A DNA stretch of 64,000 bases from assembly GCA_031292625.1 (NCBI GenBank), contig JARLGU010000051.1, forward strand, positions 1 through 64,000. The letters run 5' to 3'. The position numbers were made by a program, and so were the translations under genes. The notes beneath the pieces were generated by a model. It ran no database searches and was not told the origin of the DNA. It saw only the letters and a list, made by a program, of their open reading frames with translations. Below, one piece after another: positions 45,035-56,113 of the stretch; positions within the stretch are counted from its first letter, which is position 1, and every line of letters begins with the position of its first letter. Origin of the DNA: Capsulimonadaceae bacterium (GTDB lineage Bacteria > Armatimonadota > Armatimonadia > Armatimonadales > Capsulimonadaceae).

Positions 45035-47085
45035 GTGCCGCTCGCCTTTCCGGCGTTTGCGCCAAGCGCCGTATCGAGGTTCCGCTTATAGGTTGCGTTA
45101 GAAGGATCGAGACGAACGGCGGCGGTCCAGCCATCCACCGCTTCGCTGGTGCGTCCAAGCATTGCGCTGACGTAGGCGAATTCGTTGGCGGTTTGGGCGG
45201 AGTTCGGGTTCAGGTCGTAGGCTCTGACAAGACGTTTGTAGGCTTCGGAATACTCCTGTTTGTTCGTTAAGAGTTGGCCGATCTTAAAAAGGTGGCATGC
45301 GTACGCCTTGTTGGTTATGTCGTTGTCCGGCTCGTACTCGAACAGCTTAGGCTCGACGTATTCGTAGCGGATTTTTGCTTCATCTGCCAGTTCCGTTGCA
45401 AGCTGTTGATTAGGCGAGGGGATCATATCCACGGGAACAACGCGGGCCAAGAGCCCTTCGTTTACCAATGTAAGCTTGGGCAGGCGAGCGAGGTGAGTTT
45501 GGCCATTCCCGGTCGTTGCAAGATCGCCATGTTTGGGAGAAGTGAAGTAGACGGCCTGCCCGCGCGCGAGAGCGTGCGTAATGAGATCCCATAAGAAGGG
45601 GTGCGACGCTGCATAGGCGGGATCATGCGCGCAGCGCGCGAGCATGGCGGAGACGCCGGTTTCTGGGTGCTCGCGCTGGATTCGCATAATGCACCAGGAA
45701 TCGGTCTCGCGTCCCACGGCGCGGCTCCATGAGAGGAAGAAGTCGCGCGGTATGACGGTGACGTCCTGTCGTTCGTGCAAAACCTCTTGCGCGTACCAAA
45801 GCGGAAACACGTTGTTGTCGCCGAACGCGATCAGGACGGCGTTGGGCGGCAGCGTGACCAGAATGTTCTCTGCGACCGTGCGCATGCAGGTGACGCCGCG
45901 CCTGTTGCACGCGTGCCAGTTGAGGAGTACGGGCGCCAGCAGCGCCAGGATGACGGCTCCGCCTTGCAGGAGGTCAATCGGCCGGCGAGCGTCCGGAGTG
46001 CCGAGGCGACTGCGCAGCCAGTCGGTGGCCGCCTGTCCGCCAACGCCTGCGAGCACGGCCAGCATCAAGATGGGCGGCGTGTAGTACTCAAAGATGTTCA
46101 GGATATGGTACAGCGTATTGCAGATTAAGTAGCCTGCGATTCCAACCAGGAGCGCGATTGCCGGACGCCGGTTTGGGACCGATCGCAGCATCGTCCACGC
46201 TCCGATGACGGCCAGGAACAACAAGGGACCGAGATTTCTCCAGAGCCAGCCGGTGGCGAAGATGACGTCCCGGTGATAGAACCACGCCATTGTTGGCAAG
46301 TGGAAGAGGCCGTGGTAGCGCGTTCCGGAAACGTGTAAGAATAGGCGATGCAGGTTCGATGGGTTTCCCCAGATCTGTCCGCCCGGATGCATGCGAGCCG
46401 CAATCGGCTCGTAGATGTAGAGCGCGAGCGGCGCGACGCAGACGCCGATTGCCGCCGCCAGTTGTCCGGCCGCGCGCCGCCCGCCGTTCATTTCGATCGC
46501 CTTTGGCAAGACGAGCACGAGCGCCGCCGGAATGAGCCAGATGATGGTCAGGTGGTTTGTTAGCGCGAGCCCGCCAGCGAGAGCGGTTGCGTAGAGATCG
46601 GCGGGTTTTCCGCTTCGATGGTAGCGGAGCGCCAGGATCAGGATCGTCGCGACCAATAACGCATTGAGCGCATAGGTTTCGACTTTGGTCGCCTGCATCC
46701 AGAGCGAATCCGAGAACGCCAGCGCAAGCGCCGCGACGCAGGACCATCGTTTGCCTGCGCCAAGATCGCGGCAGAGGAAAAACACTAGGAGCGTGGCTGA
46801 CGCGGCGCAGATCGCCGACAAAAGGCCCAGCCGGTAAGCGGGCTCGCCGAACGGGAGCGCGTGAACGAAGAGCCCGCCGAGCAGGCAGTAGAGCGGATAT
46901 CCCGGTGGATGAATCACTCCGCCGGTCGCCGCCGCCGTTGCGATTTCGCCGCAGTCGTCGGCGAAGATCGTTGGGCAAAGGGTGTAGACGTAGAGTCCAA
47001 GTGCAATGCAGAAGAGGATCGCACCGATCGCGCCGTCTGTGGTAAGCGGCTGGGTTCGTGGTGGTGAAGTTGGCGATTCGGTCAC
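45031..47085 (-). CDS. DUF2723 membrane protein with C-terminal TPR
   Basis: About 684 residues. I chose GTG at 47085 because CAGGAGA lies upstream and the product then starts just before the first membrane helix; the open frame extends to 47322. The N-terminal motif DDCGEIATAAATGGVIHPPGYPLYCLLGG is characteristic of DUF2723, a GT-C-fold family related to protein O-mannosyltransferases. Ten or so transmembrane segments follow, then a soluble part ending in TPR-like repeats (EYSEAYKRLVRAYDLNPNSAQTANEFAY, then TSEAVDGWTAAVRLDPSNATY). The Ser/Thr-rich surface giants of this genome would be possible glycosylation targets, which is speculation. Confidence 0.82.
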   Translation of the reverse strand: MTESPTSPPRTQPLTTDGAIGAILFCIALGLYVYTLCPTIFADDCGEIATAAATGGVIHPPGYPLYCLLGGLFVHALPFGEPAYRLGLLSAICAASATLLVFFLCRDLGAGKRWSCVAALALAFSDSLWMQATKVETYALNALLVATILILALRYHRSGKPADLYATALAGGLALTNHLTIIWLIPAALVLVLPKAIEMNGGRRAAGQLAAAIGVCVAPLALYIYEPIAARMHPGGQIWGNPSNLHRLFLHVSGTRYHGLFHLPTMAWFYHRDVIFATGWLWRNLGPLLFLAVIGAWTMLRSVPNRRPAIALLVGIAGYLICNTLYHILNIFEYYTPPILMLAVLAGVGGQAATDWLRSRLGTPDARRPIDLLQGGAVILALLAPVLLNWHACNRRGVTCMRTVAENILVTLPPNAVLIAFGDNNVFPLWYAQEVLHERQDVTVIPRDFFLSWSRAVGRETDSWCIMRIQREHPETGVSAMLARCAHDPAYAASHPFLWDLITHALARGQAVYFTSPKHGDLATTGNGQTHLARLPKLTLVNEGLLARVVPVDMIPSPNQQLATELADEAKIRYEYVEPKLFEYEPDNDITNKAYACHLFKIGQLLTNKQEYSEAYKRLVRAYDLNPNSAQTANEFAYVSAMLGRTSEAVDGWTAAVRLDPSNATYKRNLDTALGANAGKASGT

Positions 47086-47221
47086 GATGCGGTCTCCTGA
47101 AACCGTTCGGCGGCTCTCACGCGTCGAGCCCCTACTGGTAATTATGCCGGGATTGCGTTGGATCGTTAGGGTTGTGCGCGCGCAGCGTTGTTGGAGCGGA
47201 CGATCCCCCTTTCCTTCTTTC

Positions 47222-47250
47222 TTGACAGGGATCAGGGTGTTTGGTACACT
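47222..47250 (+). promoter_or_regulatory. Promoter of the rrf2 regulator gene
   Basis: TTGACA (47222-47227) and TACACT (47245-47250) with a 17-base spacer. Transcription would begin about 70 bases before the ATG at 47328. Confidence 0.75.
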
Positions 47251-47327
47251 GTATTCGCGACCGTCAGAGTCGGAGACCCCGATTGTCGGGAACCTTGTGG
47301 CCTGATGAACCGTTATAGGCATTGCAT

Positions 47328-47795
47328 ATGTTCAGTTTTACAAAGCGCGCGGATTACGCGTTGTTGGCGTTGTGCTATCTGACTGCCGCGGGCGACGGCG
47401 GGCGGGGGCGCTTGGTCAACAGCAAGGAAATTGCCGAGCACTACAACATACCGATTGAGTTGCTTGCAAAGATCATGCAGGTCTTGGCGAGGCATCAGCT
47501 CGTGTCATCCTCTCCGGGACCGACGGGCGGGTATCGGCTGACGCGCGATCCGGCGGATGTCTCGGTCGCAATGATCGTTAAGATTATCGACGGGCAGGTC
47601 GGCATGATCCACTGCTCAAACGGCAATGACAGCGGCTGTGAGCAATTCGAGCGTTGTACGATTCGCAATCCGCTAACGACAATTGAGGAGCGAATGTACG
47701 AACTCCTGGAAAAGATGAGCATTCGAGAGATTTCCCAGCCGCAAGGACAGTCTGAGCCGTCGAATGTTATTCCGCTCGGCAGCTTGCTGCGATAG
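47328..47795 (+). CDS. Rrf2-family transcriptional regulator, iron-sulfur type
   Basis: A 155-residue winged-helix regulator that starts FSFTKRADYALLALCYL, typical of Rrf2/IscR proteins. The recognition helix region is NSKEIAEHYNIPIELLAKIMQVL, and the wing is SSPGPTGGYRLTRDP. Three cysteines, C96, C104 and C110 (C-x7-C-x5-C), match the cluster-binding region of IscR and SufR-like members, so it probably senses a 2Fe-2S cluster. The ATG at 47328 is preferred; a TTG at 47322 is in frame. An IscA-type gene two positions downstream supports a role in iron-sulfur homeostasis. Confidence 0.87.
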   Translation: MFSFTKRADYALLALCYLTAAGDGGRGRLVNSKEIAEHYNIPIELLAKIMQVLARHQLVSSSPGPTGGYRLTRDPADVSVAMIVKIIDGQVGMIHCSNGNDSGCEQFERCTIRNPLTTIEERMYELLEKMSIREISQPQGQSEPSNVIPLGSLLR

Positions 47796-47874
47796 TGCGC
47801 CCGCGGGGAGGAACTGTGGATCGCCGCATCGAACAGACGTGAAGACAAGGAGCGCATTAAAGGGAGTTCACGAG

Positions 47875-48210
47875 ATGGCGGATGATGACGAACCGGTAAA
47901 AGCGTTGCCCCCTGCTCCGGCCGAGTCCGGACAGTCTGTCGATGTCGATAAGTGCCCGGCGTGCGGCCGGAAGCTGCTAACACTGGCGAGCGTTTTGTGC
48001 AACTGGTGCGGCGCGGTTATCAAAAATGACGACTACCAGAAACGCGCGGCGGAAGAGCGCGCGCGGGTCGATGCCGAACTCAAGCGTCAGCTGGAAGTTG
48101 AGCAGCAGGAAACCGCGAAGTTCGGGATCCTTGGCAGGCTCAAGAAGGTGAAGCGCGAAGGACGCAGCGCTGAATCGCTTGAGGACATTATCAAGGAGCA
48201 TCGGCGGTAA
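47875..48210 (+). CDS. Small zinc-ribbon protein with charged coiled-coil tail
   Basis: A 111-residue protein. AAGGGAG precedes the ATG at 47875. Residues 26-45 hold a CPACG ... CNWCG pair, a likely zinc ribbon. The remainder is a charged helix rich in Lys, Glu and Arg (about 50-90) that ends ESLEDIIKEHRR. I do not recognise a family. It lies between the Rrf2 regulator and the iscA-type gene and is probably in the same transcript. Confidence 0.7.
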   Translation: MADDDEPVKALPPAPAESGQSVDVDKCPACGRKLLTLASVLCNWCGAVIKNDDYQKRAAEERARVDAELKRQLEVEQQETAKFGILGRLKKVKREGRSAESLEDIIKEHRR

Positions 48211-48224
48211 GAGGATGTAAGTCT

Positions 48225-48608
48225 ATGGCTACTATCGCGGAACCAACCGAATTCCTGGCGACGCCGGTCGATCCGGCGATTACGTTGACGGCGTCCGCCG
48301 CACGGCAGGTCCAACGGACGCTGGCGCGGAAGGGCGATCCCAACGCATTCCTGCGCCTTGGAGTCAAGGGCGGCGGCTGCTCCGGATACTCCTACGTGAT
48401 GGAAGCCGATACCGAGACCGACGAAGACGACCTTACGTGGGTGACCGCTGAAGGAATCCGGGTGGTGATCGATCCTAAGAGCCTTAGCCTGCTGTCGGGG
48501 ATGACGGTCGACTACACCGTCAAGAACCTGATGGAAGGCGGATTCGTATACCAGAACCCCAACGCCGGCCGTTCCTGTGGTTGCGGCACGTCGTTCTCGC
48601 CTGCGTAG
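48225..48608 (+). CDS. A-type iron-sulfur carrier (IscA/ErpA/SufA family)
   Basis: A 127-residue HesB/IscA family protein that carries iron-sulfur clusters to apo-proteins. The three conserved cysteines are present: C52 in GGGCSGYSY, and C118 and C120 in SCGCGTSF. The spacing of 65 residues between first and second is typical. The N-terminal 20 residues are extra. It is encoded 14 bases after the zinc-ribbon gene and in line with the Rrf2 regulator. IscA, SufA and ErpA cannot be told apart from sequence alone. It converges with pcrA 30 bases further on. Confidence 0.92.
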   Translation: MATIAEPTEFLATPVDPAITLTASAARQVQRTLARKGDPNAFLRLGVKGGGCSGYSYVMEADTETDEDDLTWVTAEGIRVVIDPKSLSLLSGMTVDYTVKNLMEGGFVYQNPNAGRSCGCGTSFSPA

Positions 48609-48638
48609 GGTTCGGCGCGTCCTTGCCGTCCCTCCTGC

Positions 48639-51056
<2,418 letters not shown>

Positions 51057-51165
51057 GACGAATCATTATACCTGCGTAGGGCAGGCGTCAGCGGCTGGTT
51101 TAAAGATGTCGACGCACGACTGCACAAATTGGCGGTGGATGAAGAGCGCTTAACGAAACACAGGT

Positions 51166-51431
51166 AGGACTTTCGCTTGCCGCGCGTTCAGCGATCGGTT
51201 GCGCCAAATTGGTCAGAACTTAGGAACGCTCTATCGCCGCCGGGGCGATTTTTGCCCGCGCTTTGTTCACGGCGGTGATTGACGATGCCTCGTTAACACG
51301 CGTACAGCGTCTTGCCGCCAGCATCCGATTGCAGCGCGTATCGGCAACCCATGAAACCACCTCGCCGGCCCTTTATCAAGAATTGCCCCGGCGGCAAGAG
51401 CCGTCCTAAATCTTTCTCGCAATACGCCTTT
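51166..51431 (+). repeat. MITE-like dispersed repeat, copy B, with extra left segment
   Basis: Positions about 51221-51431 match copies A, C and D: GCCGCCGGGGCGATTTTT at the left, ACACGCGTAC in the core, and TCAAGAATTGCCCCGGCGGC then GAGCCGTCCTAAATCTTTC at the right. Left of it, 51166-51228 (AGGACTTTCGCTTGC to AAATTGGTCAG and TTAGGAACGCTC) resembles 59817-59880 next to copy D. This fills the 378-base gap between pcrA and cobQ; 51057-51165 shows nothing further. Confidence 0.75.
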
Positions 51432-51434
51432 CTC

Positions 51435-52916
51435 TTATCCGAAATCGTAGCCCACAGCCTTCCAGATCTCTTTCATGTCGACGTGAGCGCTCACGGAATC
51501 GGCCAGACGATCGAGGTCGCGCAACGGATCGAACGGGGCGGTGGGCTTGTTATCGATGCCAATGTCTCGGCGGACCGCGGCGAGAAAGGCGTCTCGCAAA
51601 GGGTCGCTGTCGAAGATGCCGTGCAAGTAGGTGCCGAACACGCGCCCGTCGCTCGACGATGCGCCGTCCTCGGCGGAGCCTGCGGTAAACGCCGCCTGGA
51701 ACGCCGCCTGGGTTCGCACGGTGCGGCCGTGATGTATCTCGTAGCCGTCCGCTGCCAGTCCCGTCGCCCATGGAAGCAAGCAGGTCGCCCGGTTGCGCGT
51801 GAGGACCTTGTCGCCGCCGAAGCGAGTCTCGACGGGCAGGAGACCGAGGCCGGGGGCGCTTTCCCGGGGCGATTCGATGTGCTCGGGATCGAGTATCCGA
51901 TCGCCTAGCATCTGGTAACCGCCGCAGATGCCAATGACCCACGCGCCTCGATCCCTTGCGGCGCGGATCGCATTTGTGATGCCCTGCGCTTCCATCCACG
52001 CCAGATCGGCAAGCACGCTCTTCGACCCGGGGACGATGACGACATGAGCGTCCGCCAGATCGTCCGCGCGCTCAATGTAACGGAGCGCGACGCCGCTTTC
52101 CGTTTCGATCGGCAGGAAATCGGTGTAGTTGGATAAATGCGGAAGCTTAACGACCGATATGCGGACATCGCCGTCCACGCCTCCCGCGCGATCCTCAAGG
52201 CCGAGCGTGTCTTCCTCTTCGATCCGCAGGTTGTGCAGGAACGGCAGTACGCCGAGAACGGGTTTGCCCGTGCGCTCGCGCAGGAAATCGAGCCCCGAGC
52301 CAAGCAGCGCCGGGTCGCCGCGAAATTTGTTCACCACGTAGCCGATCACGAGATCGCGTTCGCTGGGCTCGAGCAACTCCATCGTGCCGACAATGCTTGC
52401 GAAGACGCCCCCGCGATCGATATCGGCGACGAGCGCTACCGGCGCGTCTGCCGCGAGGGCGATGCTCATATTGACGATATCGTGGTCGCGCAGGTTGACT
52501 TCGGCCGGGCTGCCTGCCCCTTCGATTACGACGATTTCATATTTGTCGCGTAAGCGGGCGAGGGAGGCGAGAGCAATCTTCATTCCCTCCGTCTGGTAAT
52601 CGTGATACTCGCCGACCTGCATGTTGGCGACCGGTTTGCCCATCACGACAATCTGAGCGCCCGTGTCCGAATGCGGCTTAATGAGAATTGGATTCATATC
52701 GACCGTGGGCTCGATTCCCGCCGCAAGGGCCTGATAAGCCTGCGCCCGGCCGATTTCAAGGCTCTCGCGCGTTACGAACGAGTTGAGGGCCATGTTCTGT
52801 GACTTGAACGGCGCGACCGTCCGTCCCGCTCGCGCGAATAGCCGGCAAAGCGCCGCCGCAAAAAGGCTCTTGCCGACATTCGAGGCCGTTCCCTGCACCA
52901 TGATCACTCCAGCCAA
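51435..52916 (-). CDS. cobQ: Cobyric acid synthase CobQ/CbiP
   Basis: Glutamine-dependent amidase that amidates adenosyl-cobyrinic acid diamide side chains in cobalamin synthesis. I chose TTG at 52916 because GGAGG lies 8 bases upstream and the product (493 residues) then starts MAGVIMVQGTASNVGKS, as in the family; the open frame runs to 53036. The N-terminal dethiobiotin-synthetase-like domain holds the P-loop GTASNVGKS (9-17). The C-terminal class I glutaminase has its nucleophile Cys331 in GICGGYQMLG and the His of TYLHGIFDSD. No other cobalamin gene and no cobalamin riboswitch is seen here, so it is a solitary pathway gene. Confidence 0.93.
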   Translation of the reverse strand: MAGVIMVQGTASNVGKSLFAAALCRLFARAGRTVAPFKSQNMALNSFVTRESLEIGRAQAYQALAAGIEPTVDMNPILIKPHSDTGAQIVVMGKPVANMQVGEYHDYQTEGMKIALASLARLRDKYEIVVIEGAGSPAEVNLRDHDIVNMSIALAADAPVALVADIDRGGVFASIVGTMELLEPSERDLVIGYVVNKFRGDPALLGSGLDFLRERTGKPVLGVLPFLHNLRIEEEDTLGLEDRAGGVDGDVRISVVKLPHLSNYTDFLPIETESGVALRYIERADDLADAHVVIVPGSKSVLADLAWMEAQGITNAIRAARDRGAWVIGICGGYQMLGDRILDPEHIESPRESAPGLGLLPVETRFGGDKVLTRNRATCLLPWATGLAADGYEIHHGRTVRTQAAFQAAFTAGSAEDGASSSDGRVFGTYLHGIFDSDPLRDAFLAAVRRDIGIDNKPTAPFDPLRDLDRLADSVSAHVDMKEIWKAVGYDFG

Positions 52917-53058
52917 AATCTTATCCTCCAGAAAGATTGTAACCTTCTTGGGCCGGATTCGAGGCATGGCTGGAACACGCAAAAAATTGGCTGAAACGAT
53001 TGCTCGCCTCAGCCCGATCGAATGCAGTGCCGCCACAACAGGAACGTTGTCTCTGGGA

Positions 53059-54012
53059 TTAGTTTTGCTGCCTTGCCCAGTAGTTGACCTGTGAAGTCCA
53101 GGTCTTGTCAGGCGTCAGCCACTTGACGTGCGCATCATCGAAGAGGAAATTGGCGCCGCCAGAGTGCCGGAGTTCGATCGAAGCTTGGGTGGCATCCAGC
53201 GTTACCGAGACAGGCTCCCAAGTGACGGCGGTCTTGCCGTCCGCCTGTACGGCGGGCTGAGGCGTTACAGAACCGCGAGAGACGCTTTGACCCGACCGGA
53301 TCGTGTCCGTTCCTAGAATGAAGGTTGCGGGCGACGAAATCTTGGATAGGTTGTATGTGCCGTTGAAGCCGTCGCCGTAGAATTGCCCGCCTACCTGGAA
53401 ATCGACGGCATGCGGTACGCACGCGCTCGCAGCCTGAGCCGTGCCGGTATTCCCATATCCATCTGCCCCGCTTGTACCGGCGGCCCAAACGGATTCGTCA
53501 AAATTGAACCCGTAGTCGGTTAGGAACCAGGCCTTTTTGCTGCTCAGGCCATCGTTGGTCGCGGTATCCGAGGCCGACGGCGGTATCGCTGGACCGTCCC
53601 ACGCCCAGTTGACTGTCTGCGACGGATCGTGCCACACGCCGGCCGATTTGACATATGGATTCAGCAAGCCGCGGATTGAGTAGTCGGCGGCCACCGTTGC
53701 GTCGCCAACGTATGTCGGCGAAGTGCAACTATTCAAGCTGCCGCCGTCCACCGTGTAATCCGATTGCGGCGAATAACGTTCCGTAACGGAAAATGGGAAA
53801 TACTCATCGAAGTCCTGCTGGTACTGCAGGAAGGCCAAGCCAATTTGGCGCAGGTTGCTCGAATCCGCCGCCTGTCGCGATTTCTCGCGGGCTGAAGCGA
53901 ATACGGGAAAAAGAATCGCGGCGAGAATCGCTATAATAGCGATAACGACGAGTAGCTCGATTAAAGTAAAACCCGGTGCATTTCGTTTCGTTGTCTTTCT
54001 AAACGATTTCAT
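53059..54012 (-). CDS. DUF1559 prepilin-like protein
   Basis: A 317-residue protein with a type III prepilin leader: Gly14, then [35 protein letters not shown], with Glu at +5. This N-terminus followed by [21 protein letters not shown] and a C-terminal His-x9-Asp motif ([14 protein letters not shown]) marks the DUF1559 family, which is expanded in Planctomycetes and Armatimonadota. I chose ATG 54012 because AAAGGAGA lies 8 bases upstream. PilD encoded in this window could process it. Its function is unknown; it may form a pseudopilus. It has its own strong promoter and sits alone between ftsZ and cobQ. Confidence 0.9.
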   Translation of the reverse strand: MKSFRKTTKRNAPGFTLIELLVVIAIIAILAAILFPVFASAREKSRQAADSSNLRQIGLAFLQYQQDFDEYFPFSVTERYSPQSDYTVDGGSLNSCTSPTYVGDATVAADYSIRGLLNPYVKSAGVWHDPSQTVNWAWDGPAIPPSASDTATNDGLSSKKAWFLTDYGFNFDESVWAAGTSGADGYGNTGTAQAASACVPHAVDFQVGGQFYGDGFNGTYNLSKISSPATFILGTDTIRSGQSVSRGSVTPQPAVQADGKTAVTWEPVSVTLDATQASIELRHSGGANFLFDDAHVKWLTPDKTWTSQVNYWARQQN

Positions 54013-54081
54013 GTTTTCTCCTTTGTGATTCCAGTAGTCGGCCGGATCAAGCCTGGACGACGTCTTCTTTGGATGGAGACG

Positions 54082-54111
54082 ATAATACTTTAATCCTATG
54101 GGGTTTGTCAA
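54082..54111 (-). promoter_or_regulatory. Promoter of the DUF1559 gene
   Basis: On the minus strand TTGACA (54111-54106) and TATTAT (54087-54082) are separated by 18 bases. The surrounding 54082-54180 is notably AT-rich compared with the rest of the window. Confidence 0.75.
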
Positions 54112-54195
54112 CAATTCGTTAAAATAAATACCTAAATGTGGATAGGGATAATTTAAATTCTGGTTAATCGGGCTTTTGTAAAAGAGGCGTTCCAA

Positions 54196-54236
54196 ACAAA
54201 AAACGCCGGTCGAGAAGCCATGCTCTCAACCGGCGT
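54196..54236 (-). terminator. Intrinsic terminator of ftsZ
   Basis: Read on the minus strand, ACGCCGGTTGAGAG pairs with CTTCTCGACCGGCGT with one mismatch, followed by TTTTTTGTTT. It begins 19 bases after the ftsZ stop and separates ftsZ from the DUF1559 gene. Confidence 0.9.
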
Positions 54237-54254
54237 CCTTGAACTGAGTCCACG

Positions 54255-55451
54255 CTAGCGTCTGCGAAGGAACGCGGGAATATCCACGTCGGTATCGCCG
54301 CCGGAGGCCGGGCGGGGCGCGGGAGCCGCCGATGGGGCGGCCTGCGACTGTTCGCTCGATCCCGAGGACGCGCTTGCTCCGGTTGCGACGGGTTCGACGG
54401 GGCGAGGGGCCGGCGCGGGAGTCGAGGCGGGCGGGGCGGACGATGGGCGCGGGCTAACGCTGGACGAGGCAGGTTGAACACGCGGCGGCAGCGCGAGCTG
54501 TCCGCTGAAGCCGGTCGCGAGAACCGTAATGCGCACTTCGCTTTCCATGGACGGATCCTGGACGATACCGAAGATGATGTTGGCGTCGTCGGCATCGGTC
54601 GCCTGTGCGATAAGCTCGGTGGCTTCGTGGACTTCGGCGAGCGTAAGGTCAGGACCGCCGGTGATATTGATGAGGGCTGCGCGCGCGCCTTCGATGGTCG
54701 TCTCAAGGAGCGGAGAGGCGATTGCGGCCTGTGCGGCATCGATTGCGCGATGATCGCCCGCGGCGACGCCGATACCCATCAGGGCGCTGCCGGCGTTGGT
54801 CATAATCGACTTGATGTCCGCGAAGTCTACGTTGATGATGCCGGGAATGGTGATAATGTCGGAGATGCCCTGAACGCCCTGGCGCAAAACGTCATCGGCT
54901 TCCTTGAAAGCCTCCACGAGGGTCGCTCTTTTATCGACGACACCTTGCAGGCGGTCGTTAGGGATCACGATGACCGTGTCGACTTTGTCGCGCAAGTTGT
55001 CGACGCCCTCTTCGGCCAGGCGAGCCCGGCGGGGGCCTTCGAACTTAAACGGTTTGGTGACAACCGCGACGGTAAGCGCGCCGAGTTCCTTGGAAATATC
55101 CGCAATGACCGGAGCGGCGCCGGTCCCGGTGCCGCCGCCCATGCCGGCGGTAATGAAGACCATGTCAGCGCCTTCGATCGCCTTCTTGATATCTGATTTA
55201 GACTCTTCGGCGGCCGCGCGGCCAACTTCGGGATTGCCGCCCGCGCCGAGGCCGCGGGTCAGGTTCTCGCCGAGCTGCAGCTTGTAGTCGGCTGCGGAGA
55301 CATCAAGCACCTGAATATCGGTGTTCATGGCGATGAACTCGACGCCGCGCAACCCGGCGTCAATCATACGGTTGACGGCGTTTGAGCCACCGCCGCCTAC
55401 GCCAATTACTTTAATTCTTGCGAATGGAGATTCGTCGCGAATTCCTGCCAT
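54255..55451 (-). CDS. ftsZ: Cell division tubulin homologue FtsZ
   Basis: GTPase that forms the cytokinetic ring. The 398-residue protein contains [16 protein letters not shown] near the N-terminus, the tubulin signature GGGTGTG at 105-111, and the T7 loop region [12 protein letters not shown] Pro/Ala/Ser-rich linker (about 320-383) leads to the C-terminal peptide [11 protein letters not shown], which binds FtsA and other tethers. GGGGAG lies 11 bases before the ATG. It is downstream of ftsA but separated by 660 bases holding a repeat element, and appears to have its own promoter and terminator. Confidence 0.97.
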   Translation of the reverse strand: MAGIRDESPFARIKVIGVGGGGSNAVNRMIDAGLRGVEFIAMNTDIQVLDVSAADYKLQLGENLTRGLGAGGNPEVGRAAAEESKSDIKKAIEGADMVFITAGMGGGTGTGAAPVIADISKELGALTVAVVTKPFKFEGPRRARLAEEGVDNLRDKVDTVIVIPNDRLQGVVDKRATLVEAFKEADDVLRQGVQGISDIITIPGIINVDFADIKSIMTNAGSALMGIGVAAGDHRAIDAAQAAIASPLLETTIEGARAALINITGGPDLTLAEVHEATELIAQATDADDANIIFGIVQDPSMESEVRITVLATGFSGQLALPPRVQPASSSVSPRPSSAPPASTPAPAPRPVEPVATGASASSGSSEQSQAAPSAAPAPRPASGGDTDVDIPAFLRRR

Positions 55452-55547
55452 TATTGTGTCCGCTCCCCTTTGGCGGCCGGCCCGCCCAGTCCGGCGCTGG
55501 TGGAAACCAGGCGGACGAGCAGATGCGCGGACGCATTCTTATCCGAT

Positions 55548-55576
55548 ATGTTAACAACTTTTACGGCGAAAGTCAA
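55548..55576 (-). promoter_or_regulatory. Candidate promoter of ftsZ
   Basis: On the minus strand TTGACT (55576-55571) and TAACAT (55553-55548) lie 17 bases apart, about 97 bases before the ftsZ ATG. It is on the ftsZ side of repeat copy C, so ftsZ could be expressed independently of ftsA. Confidence 0.6.
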
Positions 55577-55740
55577 ATCTCGCGCGTTTTGCGCACGTGA
55601 ATCGGCCGCCGGAGACCAAGCGCGTGTGTAATTATTGCATCCTACTTGCGCCGCGCAGCGAGCTAAGCGTCCATTGAAACGGGCTTGACGCACATTCCGG
55701 CCGTGGGGGTCAGCCCGAGGCCTGCCGCGCGGAAAGTGAC

Positions 55741-55976
55741 AGAAAGCGTGTAAAGAATCGAACTACCTTTTAAGACGGCTCCCCGGCCGCCGTGGCCGTT
55801 TTTGATAAAGGGCCGACGCGGCGGTTTCACGGCTTCACGATGTGCGCTGAGATCGGACGCTGGCCTTGACGCGGCCTTGTCGATCGACGCCGTGAACGAG
55901 GCGCGGAAAAAATGCCCGGGCGGCACGAGCCGTCCTGAATCTTTCTCGCAACGCCGATTAATGACACACCTTCTCA
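55741..55976 (-). repeat. MITE-like dispersed repeat, copy C (inverted)
   Basis: Same family as copies A, B and D but in the opposite orientation. Ends are AGAAAGCGTGTAAA (55741-55754) and GACACACCTTCTC (55963-55975). The arms GACGGCTCCCCGGCCGCC and GGCGGCACGAGCCGTCC are the inverted-repeat arms. It interrupts the ftsA-ftsZ gap. The flanks 55577-55740 and 55977-56113 show nothing I can name. Confidence 0.78.
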
Positions 55977-56113
55977 GAAATCAAGAACTCTGCATGGCGC
56001 CAATTCGACATGCTCACGATCTTTAACGGGGCCAATCTCTTTTGCCGTCTTGCGGCATGCGCCAACGACGTGCTGGCTTGGCTAGACCGCTGCCCGCTTT
56101 CGTATCGATAACG

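Noticed and set aside
52917-53058. Cobalamin riboswitch upstream of cobQ
   Set aside because: The gap is only about 140 bases and no B12-box-like sequence was found; the gene starts from a TTG with its own Shine-Dalgarno.
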